DNA from: an uncultured Akkermansia sp.
GTDB lineage: Bacteria; Verrucomicrobiota; Verrucomicrobiia; Verrucomicrobiales; Akkermansiaceae
Reading direction: 5' to 3'
DNA: 64,000 bases
Assembly: GCA_905200945.1 (NCBI GenBank)
Contig: CAJKMG010000002.1
Location: 186,001 to 250,000 of the forward strand
Positions 25,701 to 33,493 of the stretch are shown one piece after another; position 1 is the stretch's first letter; every line of letters begins with the position of its first letter. The notes under the pieces are model-generated. The model saw nothing but the letters and a program-made list of their open reading frames with translations, was not told where the DNA came from and did no database searches. A program made the position numbers and the translations under genes.

Positions 25701-28700
25701 ATATCCGTGCGGACGGCAGGCGGGAAACTCTGGAAACCTGGGACATCGCTACCGGGGAGGATGGGGAAGCCTCCCTGTCCTTCCAGACCGGGGAATCCGG
25801 CCTGTATGCCCTTTCCACAACCCTGGAGGACGGGCACGGCAACAAGGTAGAAGAGACCTTCCAGTTCCTTTCCTACGGCAAGGGCAAACAGAATCCTTTT
25901 AAAATCAATCCCCTTTCCATCACTCCGGACAAAAAGGAATACGCTCCGGGAGATACGGCCAGGCTGCTCGTCACCTCTGACTACCCGGACGCCCGCGTCT
26001 GGACCTTCCTGCGCAACTCCTGGAAAAACGAATCCCGCCGCCTGGTATCCCTGGACAGACAGACAGCCCTTGTGGAATGCCGCCTGACCAGGGAAGACAT
26101 GCCCAATATGGGCGTCAACGCCTTCACCGTCAGAAACGGAGAACTTCATACGGCTTCCGCCGAACTGCTGATTCCGCCCGCCGGACAGATTCTGGCTCCT
26201 TCCGTAACGTCGGGCAACCCCCAATACCGGCCCGGTGAACAAGGCAACGTCACCATTCAGGTCAAGGGGCCGGACGGCAAACCCGTCAAAAACGGCATCG
26301 TCGCCCTGGCCATTTATGACAAGGCTCTGGAATACATCGCGCGCCCCAATATTACGGACATCGCCAAAACCGTATGGGGCAGCCTGAACGAAACCGGCTT
26401 CCTCAGTCTGAAAAAAATGACGGCTTCCGGAACGCAGCAGGACCGAGGTCCGGACCAGCCCTCTTTCCAGTCCCTGCTTTACAGAAATTACGGCCCTATG
26501 GTGAGAAAGGCCAAAGGAACCGTTAACGGCCTTGCAAAGGCAGAGCTCTATTCCGGTGCTGATACTGCCGTAAGCCGCGTACAGGCTACAGGAGCGGCCG
26601 CCCCCGCCGCCGTTCCGGTCATGGCTATGGCTGCGGACAAAGAAAGCGCGGAAAGTGATTCCTTTGCAGCCGGACAGGGAGACGCAGACATGCAGGAGAA
26701 CGCCACCCCGCACATTCAACTGCGCACCCATTTTGCGGACTGCATCAAATGGTGCGGCACGCTCAGGACGGATGAGGGAGGAAACGTTACCGTTCCTGTG
26801 GAGATGCCGGACAACCTGACCACCTGGAAAGCCGCCGCCTGGGCCATCACCCCCGGATTGCAGGTAGGGCAGGCTTCCGCGGAATTCCTGACCACAAAGG
26901 ATTTCATGGTCAGCATGCAGGCTCCGCGCTTCTTTGTGGAAAAAGATGTAGTGATGCTCAGCGCCCTGATCCGCAACCAGACGGACAAAAACGTCCGCGC
27001 CCGCGTTTCCATTTCCCTGAAAAACGGCTGTCTGGAACTTATCCCGGCTGACGCTCCGGCCGTGAAGGGGCTTTCCGCAGATACGGATAATTCCCCCATG
27101 CGGGAAGTGGACGTTCCTGCCCAGGGGCAGGCAGTCGTCAACTGGTGGGCTGCCGCCGTCAGGGAGGGAACCGCCGCCGTCGTCATGGAAGCGTCGGCAG
27201 GCTCTACCGGAGACGCCATGCAGATGAACTTCCCCGTACTGGTGCACGGCATGAAACAGCTCCATGCGGGGAGCGCCGCGGTACTCTCCGGAGAACAGGA
27301 AAAGACGCTCTCCATTTCCCTGCCGCAGCAACGGCGCAGGGGGGAAAGCGAACTGATCGTCAAGGTCTCCCCCAGCATCGCCCTCAGCATGGTGGAAGCC
27401 CTGCCCTATCTGGCGGAATACCCCTACGGCTGTGTGGAACAGACGCTCAACCGCTTCCTCCCCGCTCTTGTCGTCATGGACACGCTCAAGCAGCTCGGAC
27501 TGAATCCCGGAGCGGCACTGAAAAGCCATCGCAGCCTGAATCCCCGGGACATCAGGGACAAGGCTTTCCATGACAGCGTCATGAAGAAGCTGGAACGCAA
27601 CCCTGTTTATGATGAAGCCGCGCTGAAGAAGATGGCCGCCAGGGGAATCTCCTCCCTCCGGGAGAAACAGCTCTCCAACGGCTCCTGGGGATGGTTCGGA
27701 GGAGCCAGAGAGGGAGACCCCGTCATGACGGCCCATGTGGCGCACGGCCTGAAAATTGCTTCAAACACGGTCAATGTCCCGGAGGGGATGCTTTCCAAAG
27801 CCGTCCGCTGGCTGAAAAACTATCAGGAACGCCAGACAGCTCTTCTTGAAAAAGGAGACAAATACAGGAAACTGGAACAACTGCCGGACGGCCCGAAGAA
27901 GAAGGAAGCCATCCGCAAGCTGGGGGATTACCGCCTGACGGCCTCCGCGACGGATACCCTGGTCTACTCCGTCCTGGCGGAATGCGGCGTGAAAAACCTG
28001 CCTATGGAACGCTACCTGTTCCGTGACAAGCTGGAACTTCCCGTCATCAGCCAGATTCAACTGGCGGAAATCCTGCTGGACGCCCACCGCATGGACGACT
28101 TCAAGAAGGTAATGCCCATCATTTCCCAGTTCCTCCAGCAGGACGACTCCCTGCAAACCGCCTGGCTGCGCCTTCCCAATGAAGGCTACTGGTGGCGGTG
28201 GTACGGCAGCGGAGCGGCCACGCAGGCGGCCTACCTGAAACTGATGGCCAAGAGCGACCCCGGCAATCCCGTCACGGCGCGCCTGGCCAAATGGCTGCTC
28301 GACAACCGCGCCAACGGTTCCTACTGGGACTCCACCAAAGATACGGCGGATTGTCTGGAAGCCCTGTCCGCCTACCTTCTCCAGACCAGGGAAGGCATGG
28401 AGGACATGGAAGCGGAAATCCTTTACGACGGCGTTCCGGTTAAAACAATCGCCAGTACGAAAGAAACCCTGTTCACCTTTGACAACGCCTTCCGCATGAG
28501 CGGGAAAGACCTGGCGGACGGCAGCCACGTCATCACCATCCGCAGGAAGAAGGGCAGCGGGAACATCTATGCCAATGCCACCCTCAGCTACTTCTCTCTG
28601 GAAGATCCCATTCCCGCCGCGGGGAATGCCGTTACTGTGGAACGCTCCTACTACCGCATCCGGAAGGAAACGGTGAAAGACGGTTCCGTGAAGGACTCCC

Positions 28701-29143
28701 AGACGGATGCAGGGGAGCTCGTCTCCCAGGGCAGAGACCTGACACGGCGCACGCTGTTGAAAGACGGGGACGTCATCGCCAGCGGCGACATCATTGAAGT
28801 GGTGATGACCGTGAAAACGAAGAACGACGTGGAATACCTCATGCTCCTGGACCCCAAGCCCGCAGGCTGCGAATCCCGGGAAACCGCCAGCGGCTACGCC
28901 CGGCTGGGAACCGTTTCCGGCTACAGGGAAATAGGGGATGAAGAAATACGCCTCTTCCTTTCCTCCCTGCCCATGGGCCAGTACCAGATCAGCCACCGCC
29001 TGCGCGCGGAACGTCCGGGACGCTTCAGCGCCCTTCCGGCCGTCATTGAGGCCATGTACGCCCCGGAACTCCGCGGCAACAGCCGGGAACACAAAATCGG
29101 CATTTCCATGCCTGCTGCACAGAACAATGTTCATCCGCAATAG
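22766..29143 (+). CDS. Alpha-2-macroglobulin family protein with thioester motif
   Basis: The 2125-residue exported protein is a bacterial alpha-2-macroglobulin, a large periplasmic or surface protease trap. A Sec signal peptide (MNRFFSALLLAAGLLASGMPSPADA) has no convincing lipobox. Residues about 30-430 form a helical extension; then come macroglobulin (MG) beta-sandwich domains, with YRPGQTARFKGVLFRPD and KKEYAPGDTARLLVTSDYP as typical MG segments. Residues about 1265-1315 are Ala-, Met- and acid-rich and may be the bait region. Then THFADCIKWCGTLRTDEGG and MPDNLTTWKAAAWA mark the A2M core, and YPYGCVEQTLNRF holds the thioester Cys 1556 and Gln (CxEQ), followed by the alpha-helical toroid. 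No penicillin-binding protein 1C gene lies beside it, unlike E. coli yfhM. It is longer than the 1650-residue E. coli form. Confidence 0.88.
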   Translation: MNRFFSALLLAAGLLASGMPSPADASTPPQQHALAEGKNSPVSPQQRKQAVENLEKLLDKRLFKKAAEQALKQLHEYDDQYSGTDLLLYYQALTRLNALDDSLNLDSILQEQMKRHGGNPYFLMDAALLYQNACHTFKLVDGAYIRGAGPWDGEYSGEARDRVEALRCLVKAMQLAEKDNNMKLLGQLRFMAAQALLVKDGRYSSHSPFQAYAALGNLTSLKKLPGYVAREEAPPFRNVATVPVEVNAKTGKPEVVFYHASSSWETAKNDGERMRWLLAAAIQASPELANQVNYFTASWCRRLFSYSNTAPDQEFVYGPGNAGMVAGINPAELKTNQTVVKTDRTGNGQFLLITLPPDYNFIRIASAVRITPEPDYYVNAANLAADEFLARNQRPATAQLLGKALQNWNAQSWDKKDRKEFLDVADNLKKRIASITEPNGTFDTDKRTLLAGEPVAVSFSYRNASRACVAVRPVDMKRWQEERMDKVQTSKTLGKAYRNRYSNMGNLLFSLLHDSSYARYLGEEIKGEEIALTPGDQHLNHIAHIPVPTRKPGWYLLSVTLENGYRFHRFLTLSDMVLVRRSVPEGNLWFLADAGTGMPVEGGSLRFLRYRQDKTLQKRQVKGITDKDGAMLETIPPRDSSAFSYNMFLGIASKGESYVLAGISDYGWESGNYLMDTANKASDSYSCFFLESQPVYRPGQTARFKGVLFRPDIANPGTKDCAGKKLTLTIASPTGDESIFPPKTVTTDSTGSFELELLIPADAPLGQYGAKLKLHDSADPNFRLYAPLFRMEEYKKPEFSVNMEAPAKPIRLGQPVPVAIQADYYAGGPVSEGKATIMITRTLGADIWTPYWKWSWLYGRSFSPYYIPFSPDAPLTVLEKTVPLDKDGKASVELPTAQDARDFPSSNVTYRISVSVTDASLREVSASGQVIATSRPFNIFTTLNRGYAPTGTPVRASITAATADGAKIAHARGTCVLQHIRADGRRETLETWDIATGEDGEASLSFQTGESGLYALSTTLEDGHGNKVEETFQFLSYGKGKQNPFKINPLSITPDKKEYAPGDTARLLVTSDYPDARVWTFLRNSWKNESRRLVSLDRQTALVECRLTREDMPNMGVNAFTVRNGELHTASAELLIPPAGQILAPSVTSGNPQYRPGEQGNVTIQVKGPDGKPVKNGIVALAIYDKALEYIARPNITDIAKTVWGSLNETGFLSLKKMTASGTQQDRGPDQPSFQSLLYRNYGPMVRKAKGTVNGLAKAELYSGADTAVSRVQATGAAAPAAVPVMAMAADKESAESDSFAAGQGDADMQENATPHIQLRTHFADCIKWCGTLRTDEGGNVTVPVEMPDNLTTWKAAAWAITPGLQVGQASAEFLTTKDFMVSMQAPRFFVEKDVVMLSALIRNQTDKNVRARVSISLKNGCLELIPADAPAVKGLSADTDNSPMREVDVPAQGQAVVNWWAAAVREGTAAVVMEASAGSTGDAMQMNFPVLVHGMKQLHAGSAAVLSGEQEKTLSISLPQQRRRGESELIVKVSPSIALSMVEALPYLAEYPYGCVEQTLNRFLPALVVMDTLKQLGLNPGAALKSHRSLNPRDIRDKAFHDSVMKKLERNPVYDEAALKKMAARGISSLREKQLSNGSWGWFGGAREGDPVMTAHVAHGLKIASNTVNVPEGMLSKAVRWLKNYQERQTALLEKGDKYRKLEQLPDGPKKKEAIRKLGDYRLTASATDTLVYSVLAECGVKNLPMERYLFRDKLELPVISQIQLAEILLDAHRMDDFKKVMPIISQFLQQDDSLQTAWLRLPNEGYWWRWYGSGAATQAAYLKLMAKSDPGNPVTARLAKWLLDNRANGSYWDSTKDTADCLEALSAYLLQTREGMEDMEAEILYDGVPVKTIASTKETLFTFDNAFRMSGKDLADGSHVITIRRKKGSGNIYANATLSYFSLEDPIPAAGNAVTVERSYYRIRKETVKDGSVKDSQTDAGELVSQGRDLTRRTLLKDGDVIASGDIIEVVMTVKTKNDVEYLMLLDPKPAGCESRETASGYARLGTVSGYREIGDEEIRLFLSSLPMGQYQISHRLRAERPGRFSALPAVIEAMYAPELRGNSREHKIGISMPAAQNNVHPQ

Positions 29144-29263
29144 CACTGGGCTGAAATGCCACGATCCACACGTTCCCGGAAAAAGGCAGATATAATCCCA
29201 GGGGGAGTTACTTCTGTACCTCTCCCTTCCAATTCTCCGCATAACCTAGAGGAGGTAATAAAA

Positions 29264-29416
29264 ATGGACTTTAATGCCGGAAACAACATGGAAGCGTTAT
29301 TTTCCATTCCGGGGAAAAGCCGAAAAGACGGGGCAAGGGGCATCAGAATAACGAATCCTTCCGAACGTTCCGCATCATCATATTTTCCCTGTATTCCACG
29401 CTCCTTCCCGCACTAA
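29264..29416 (+). CDS. Possible small protein with a strong Shine-Dalgarno site
   Basis: A 50-codon frame starts at the ATG at 29264 and ends with TAA at 29416. It is preceded by AGAGGAGGTAAT (29248-29259), the best ribosome-binding site seen in the window. The translation starts MDFNAGNNMEALFSIPGK, is basic and polar, has no signal peptide or membrane segment, and matches nothing I recognise. It lies between the macroglobulin gene and the EamA transporter, on the same strand. It may be a real small protein, a leader peptide, or chance. Confidence 0.4.
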   Translation: MDFNAGNNMEALFSIPGKSRKDGARGIRITNPSERSASSYFPCIPRSFPH

Positions 29417-29452
29417 AAACTCTTGCAATCCGCTTGCGGAAGCGGAGAATAT

Positions 29453-29476
29453 GCGGCCCGCCGCGCAGCGGGCCGC
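29453..29476 (+). promoter_or_regulatory. GC-rich hairpin just before the EamA transporter start
   Basis: Perfect 9-bp arms GCGGCCCGC and GCGGGCCGC enclose 6 bases, and the ATG lies 3 bases after the stem. If formed in mRNA, it would cover the ribosome-binding region. No T run follows, so it is not a standard terminator. Confidence 0.55.
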
Positions 29477-29479
29477 ACC

Positions 29480-30397
29480 ATGCCGTCAGAAACGCTGAAA
29501 GGACATATCGCGATGGGAGCGGCGGCCGTCATCTGGGGCCTCATGTCTCCCGTCAGTAAACTGGTCATGCAGCAGGGAGAAGTAAGTTCCGCTTCTCTCG
29601 CCACATTCCGCCTGTTGGGAGCGGCCATCCTGTTCTGGCTGGCCTCCGCTTTCGTGCCAAGGGAACCCATAGAGAGGAAGCACCGCCTGCCTCTGTTTTA
29701 CGCCTCCCTGTTCGGAATCATTTTCAACCAGATGGCCTTCACGGTGGGCGTAGGGTTCACTTCCCCGGCAGATGCGGCCATCATCACCACCATTACGCCG
29801 ATACTGACCATGATTCTGGCGGCCTTCGTCCTCCGGGAAATGGTCACGGGGAAAAAAATCATCGGGGTCTGCGCCAGCGCCATCGGAGCCATTCTGCTGG
29901 TTTCCGGCAGCGGAGGGCGTGCGGCAGCCCTCCCGGGAGACAACAACCTGCTGGGGGACATTCTCTGCCTGGCTTCCCAGTGCAGCGTAGCCGTTTACTT
30001 TGTCTTCTTTAAGAACCTGATTGGCAGATACTCGCCCGTCACCCTGCTGAAATGGATGTTTACGTATGCCTCCGCCGTCTGCCTCCCCTTCACCTTCCGG
30101 GAAGTGGGGGCCATCCACTATTCCGCCCTCCCCGCACAAACATGGCTGGGCATTGCCTACGTGGTGGCTCTGGCTACCTTTGTCAGCTATATCTGCCTGT
30201 CTTTCGCCCAGCAGCGGCTGAAACCCACCGCCGTCAGCATGTACAATTACTGCCAGCCGGTGATTGCCTCATCCGTGGCGGTGATGTGGGGCATGGACCA
30301 CTTCGGATGGATGAAAGCCCTCTCCGTCCTGCTGGTCTTCACAGGCGTGCTTCTGGTCACCGGAACCGGGGGAAAACGGGCCGTCCAGGAACAATAA
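29480..30397 (+). CDS. EamA/DMT-superfamily transporter
   Basis: The 305-residue protein has ten hydrophobic segments in two EamA repeats, the usual form of drug/metabolite exporters. The first repeat starts GAAAVIWGLMSPVSKLVM and ends with SPADAAIITTITPILTMIL; the second starts GDILCLASQCSVAVYFVFF and ends with LKPTAVSMYNYCQPVIASS. The substrate is unknown: members export amino acids, metabolites or nucleotides. The start at 29480 was chosen over an in-frame upstream codon because the first membrane segment begins soon after it and the hairpin lies just before it. Confidence 0.87.
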   Translation: MPSETLKGHIAMGAAAVIWGLMSPVSKLVMQQGEVSSASLATFRLLGAAILFWLASAFVPREPIERKHRLPLFYASLFGIIFNQMAFTVGVGFTSPADAAIITTITPILTMILAAFVLREMVTGKKIIGVCASAIGAILLVSGSGGRAAALPGDNNLLGDILCLASQCSVAVYFVFFKNLIGRYSPVTLLKWMFTYASAVCLPFTFREVGAIHYSALPAQTWLGIAYVVALATFVSYICLSFAQQRLKPTAVSMYNYCQPVIASSVAVMWGMDHFGWMKALSVLLVFTGVLLVTGTGGKRAVQEQ

Positions 30398-30618
30398 ACA
30401 CGCCATTCCTCCGGATTTCCGCCGCCACGCCCTGCCGGAAAGGCAAAAAAGTTCCTCCCTTCTCCGCCAACATGCGGCCAAAGCCCGCTCACCTCACGGC
30501 CCGCTATGCGCCGCCCCGGCAATCATGAAAAAATAGATGGGAAATCCCTCCATCCTGATGTAGCATTCCCATGTAGCCCTCAACTTTTCCCCTTTCCGGG
30601 GATTCCTGCTTCCCTGCC

Positions 30619-33492
30619 ATGAACCGATTCTTTCTATCCTGGGACAAACCGGCCTGCCGGGCCGTGGCGGAACGCCTGCTTTCCCTGGGAAATGACTTCC
30701 ACCGGCATCTGGTGCTGGTTCCCACACGGGAATCCGGGAGGCAGCTGAGGGAATTCCTCGCCTCCATTTCCCGTACACAGGCAATCTTTGCTCCCCAGGT
30801 CATTCCGGCAGACCAGTTTCCCCGGATGGAAGAAAAGGAAGAAACGGCGTCCGCTCCGGAAGAACTGGCCGGGTGGCTCCTGGCCCTGGGGGAAGCGCCT
30901 CACCGCCTTTATCCCCGCCTGTTTCCCCGCCCCATGCCGGAGGATTTTTCCAGCATGCTGGAAATGGCCGGCAGCCTGCAAAACCTGAGGCACGCCATGG
31001 CGAACCAGGGCATTTCCTGCATCATGGCCCACCATGCCTGTGCGGGCAGAGACGAACGCTGGAAGGACATGGAAAGGCTGGAAGAACAATGCACGCAACA
31101 ACTGGAAAGCTGGAAGCTTGAAGACAGGACCGCCATGAAGGCGGAAGCCCCACCCCGGCTGCTGAACTCCCTGAGGGAAACAGGTGGAAATATTATTCTG
31201 GCCTGCGCAGCGGAGGTTCCGGCCCCTCTGCGCCATGCCCTCCGGCATGCGGAAAGCAATGGCGTACCCGTCCAGATATGGATACACGCGCCGGAAGAAG
31301 AAGCCGCCTCCTTTGATTCCTGGGGATGCCCTCTGCCGGAAGAGTGGTCCCGGCGCCCCATCAAAATCCGCGACGATCAAATCAAAATTGCGGCCAATCC
31401 GGCGCGGCTTGCTGAAGAAACGTGCCGCATCGTTGCCCGCACAGCGGAAGGAGGAACGCCGGACATCGCCCTGGGCGTTTGCGATTCTGACATGAACGTC
31501 GCCCTGGACGCAGCCCTGCGCCAATACGGCTGGGGCCTCCACAATCCGGAAGGGAAGCCTTTTGCCGGAAGCGGCGTCATGGACCTGCTCCGCAACCTTC
31601 GGCGGGCACTGGAGGAAAAAGGGACGGCGCGCCCCGTCTATTCCCTGGCGCGCTCCTCCCTGCTCTGCGCCTCCCTGGGAATAAAAGACCAGCAGAGTTG
31701 CTGCGCCGCGCTGGACAAAATCCAGCAGAAATTCCTTCCGGAAACGGAAGAATACCTGCTTTCCAGGCTGAAAGAGGCTTATCCCGGCGCCTTTCCTGCT
31801 ATCCAGGCCATTCTGGAATGGCGGAACCGGATGGCGGAACCGGGAATGCTGGGGGAACGGCTGATGGAATGGTTTCCGGCCCTGGCAACCATCTATGGCC
31901 CGGAGACGGAAGCCATGGAAATGTTCCATTCCTGCCTTTCCGGACTCATGCGGCTGCAACAGCGCTCCACCGAGTTCTCCAGCCCGGGGGCGGCCCTCCT
32001 GCTCCTGATGAAATGCCTCCAGCCGTTGCGCGTCAAAAACAGGAGAAAAGCTCATGCGGCTCTGGATTCCCTGGGCTGGATGGAAGTCCATTTCCGCCCG
32101 GAAAAACACCTCATTCTGACGGGACTAAACGAAGGGGCCGTACCGGAAGGGGGCGTTTCCGACCAGTTTATGCCGGAGGAGCTGCGGGAGACCCTGGGCA
32201 TTGATTCCTTTAACCGGAAAAAGGCCCGGGACAGTTTTCTGCTGACCGCCCTGCTCCATTCCCGCGAACGGGAAGGCAGCCTCACCATCCTTCTTTCCCG
32301 GACCAACAGCAGGAACGATCCTCTGACACCTTCCTCCCTGCTCATGCGCTGCCCGGAGGCGGAGCTGCCGCGCCGCGTAGAACTGCTTTTCCAGGAAATC
32401 AGCGATGCGCCCGCGCCCTTGCCCTACCAGCGCGGGAACTGGCATCTTCAACCCGCGGAAGGCTGGAAGACCGCTGCGGACATCGGCGCGATGGCGCCCG
32501 GTTACAAAAACCCGTGGAAGGAAAGAGGACTTCCCTTCTCCCCCTCCGTCCTCAAAAGGTTCCTGGCCTGCCCCATGCGCTTCTGGATGCGGGAGGCGCT
32601 GCATATGAACGAGGAAGAATTCCTGCCGGACAAAGAGGACATGGCCGTCAACGAACTGGGCACCATGCTGCACGACGTACTGGAATGCTTCTGCCGGGAG
32701 CACGCCGTCCTGAAAGACGGCATGAACGCAGCCTCCCTTCAGGACGCCATCACGGAAATACTGAAACACACCTTCCGAAAACAATACGGCCCCTCCCCCC
32801 TCATGCCCCTGCTGCTGCAAAAACGTTCCATGGAACAGAGACTTTCCGTTTACGCCGTTCAGCACTTGCAGGCCCTTCAGGAAGGATGGTCCTGCATTGC
32901 CTTTGAGCGCCAGGTAGAGAACTGGGCACTGGGCGGATTCCCCATGAAATTCCGCATTGACCGCATTGACCGCCACGCGGACGGTCGCATACGGGTCATT
33001 GACTACAAAACGGGAGCGGCCTCCTCCTGTGAGAAAAAACATCTGGAACCGCTCGGACGGCCGGACGCCCTGTCCCTTCTTTCCCCGGCCCTGCATCCCT
33101 ACACCAAACGCCAGAAAAACGGGAAGCTGGCGCACGCGCGCTGGAAAGACCTGCAGCTGCCCGTTTATGTGCTGTGGGCCTCGGAAACCTACGGGGGCCA
33201 TCCCTCTGCGGCTTATTACGCCCTTCCCGCCAATCCCATGGACATCGGAATCTCCGCCTGGGACTCCCTCCACGACACCATGCCCGGGTATGAGGAATGC
33301 GCGCTGGACAGCGCCCGTTCCTGGACGGTGGAGCTGATGAAGCTTCTTCATGAAGGCCGCGGGCTCATCACCGCGGAGGAACTGGGCTGGACACCGCCCT
33401 CTTATGACGTATTCAAGGACCTGATGACTTCCCGGAGGGAAAGCCTGCAGGATCTGCTGGGCCTCCGCCTCACCCCCCACCTGCCTTTCTAA
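30619..33492 (+). CDS. addB: AddB-like recombination nuclease subunit (PD-(D/E)XK nuclease)
   Basis: The 957-residue protein looks like AddB or an inactivated superfamily I helicase with a C-terminal RecB-type nuclease. The N-terminus (LVLVPTRESGRQLREFL) lacks a Walker A lysine motif. The C-terminal nuclease has LGTMLHDVLECF (His), FRIDRIDRHADGRIRVIDYKTG (Asp and D-x-K) and ends with LKRFLACPMRFW upstream as a conserved motif. It ends one base before the AddA-like gene, so they form an operon and presumably a heterodimer that resects double-strand breaks. The four-Cys iron-sulphur pattern of Bacillus AddB (one Cys before and CxxCxxxxxC after the nuclease) is not complete here. Confidence 0.82.
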   Translation: MNRFFLSWDKPACRAVAERLLSLGNDFHRHLVLVPTRESGRQLREFLASISRTQAIFAPQVIPADQFPRMEEKEETASAPEELAGWLLALGEAPHRLYPRLFPRPMPEDFSSMLEMAGSLQNLRHAMANQGISCIMAHHACAGRDERWKDMERLEEQCTQQLESWKLEDRTAMKAEAPPRLLNSLRETGGNIILACAAEVPAPLRHALRHAESNGVPVQIWIHAPEEEAASFDSWGCPLPEEWSRRPIKIRDDQIKIAANPARLAEETCRIVARTAEGGTPDIALGVCDSDMNVALDAALRQYGWGLHNPEGKPFAGSGVMDLLRNLRRALEEKGTARPVYSLARSSLLCASLGIKDQQSCCAALDKIQQKFLPETEEYLLSRLKEAYPGAFPAIQAILEWRNRMAEPGMLGERLMEWFPALATIYGPETEAMEMFHSCLSGLMRLQQRSTEFSSPGAALLLLMKCLQPLRVKNRRKAHAALDSLGWMEVHFRPEKHLILTGLNEGAVPEGGVSDQFMPEELRETLGIDSFNRKKARDSFLLTALLHSREREGSLTILLSRTNSRNDPLTPSSLLMRCPEAELPRRVELLFQEISDAPAPLPYQRGNWHLQPAEGWKTAADIGAMAPGYKNPWKERGLPFSPSVLKRFLACPMRFWMREALHMNEEEFLPDKEDMAVNELGTMLHDVLECFCREHAVLKDGMNAASLQDAITEILKHTFRKQYGPSPLMPLLLQKRSMEQRLSVYAVQHLQALQEGWSCIAFERQVENWALGGFPMKFRIDRIDRHADGRIRVIDYKTGAASSCEKKHLEPLGRPDALSLLSPALHPYTKRQKNGKLAHARWKDLQLPVYVLWASETYGGHPSAAYYALPANPMDIGISAWDSLHDTMPGYEECALDSARSWTVELMKLLHEGRGLITAEELGWTPPSYDVFKDLMTSRRESLQDLLGLRLTPHLPF

Positions 33493-33493
33493 G

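Noticed and set aside
24308..27745. A very long open frame on the minus strand inside the alpha-2-macroglobulin gene
   Set aside because: It lies antisense to a clearly coding gene, has no recognisable domain, and arises from the GC-rich codon bias.
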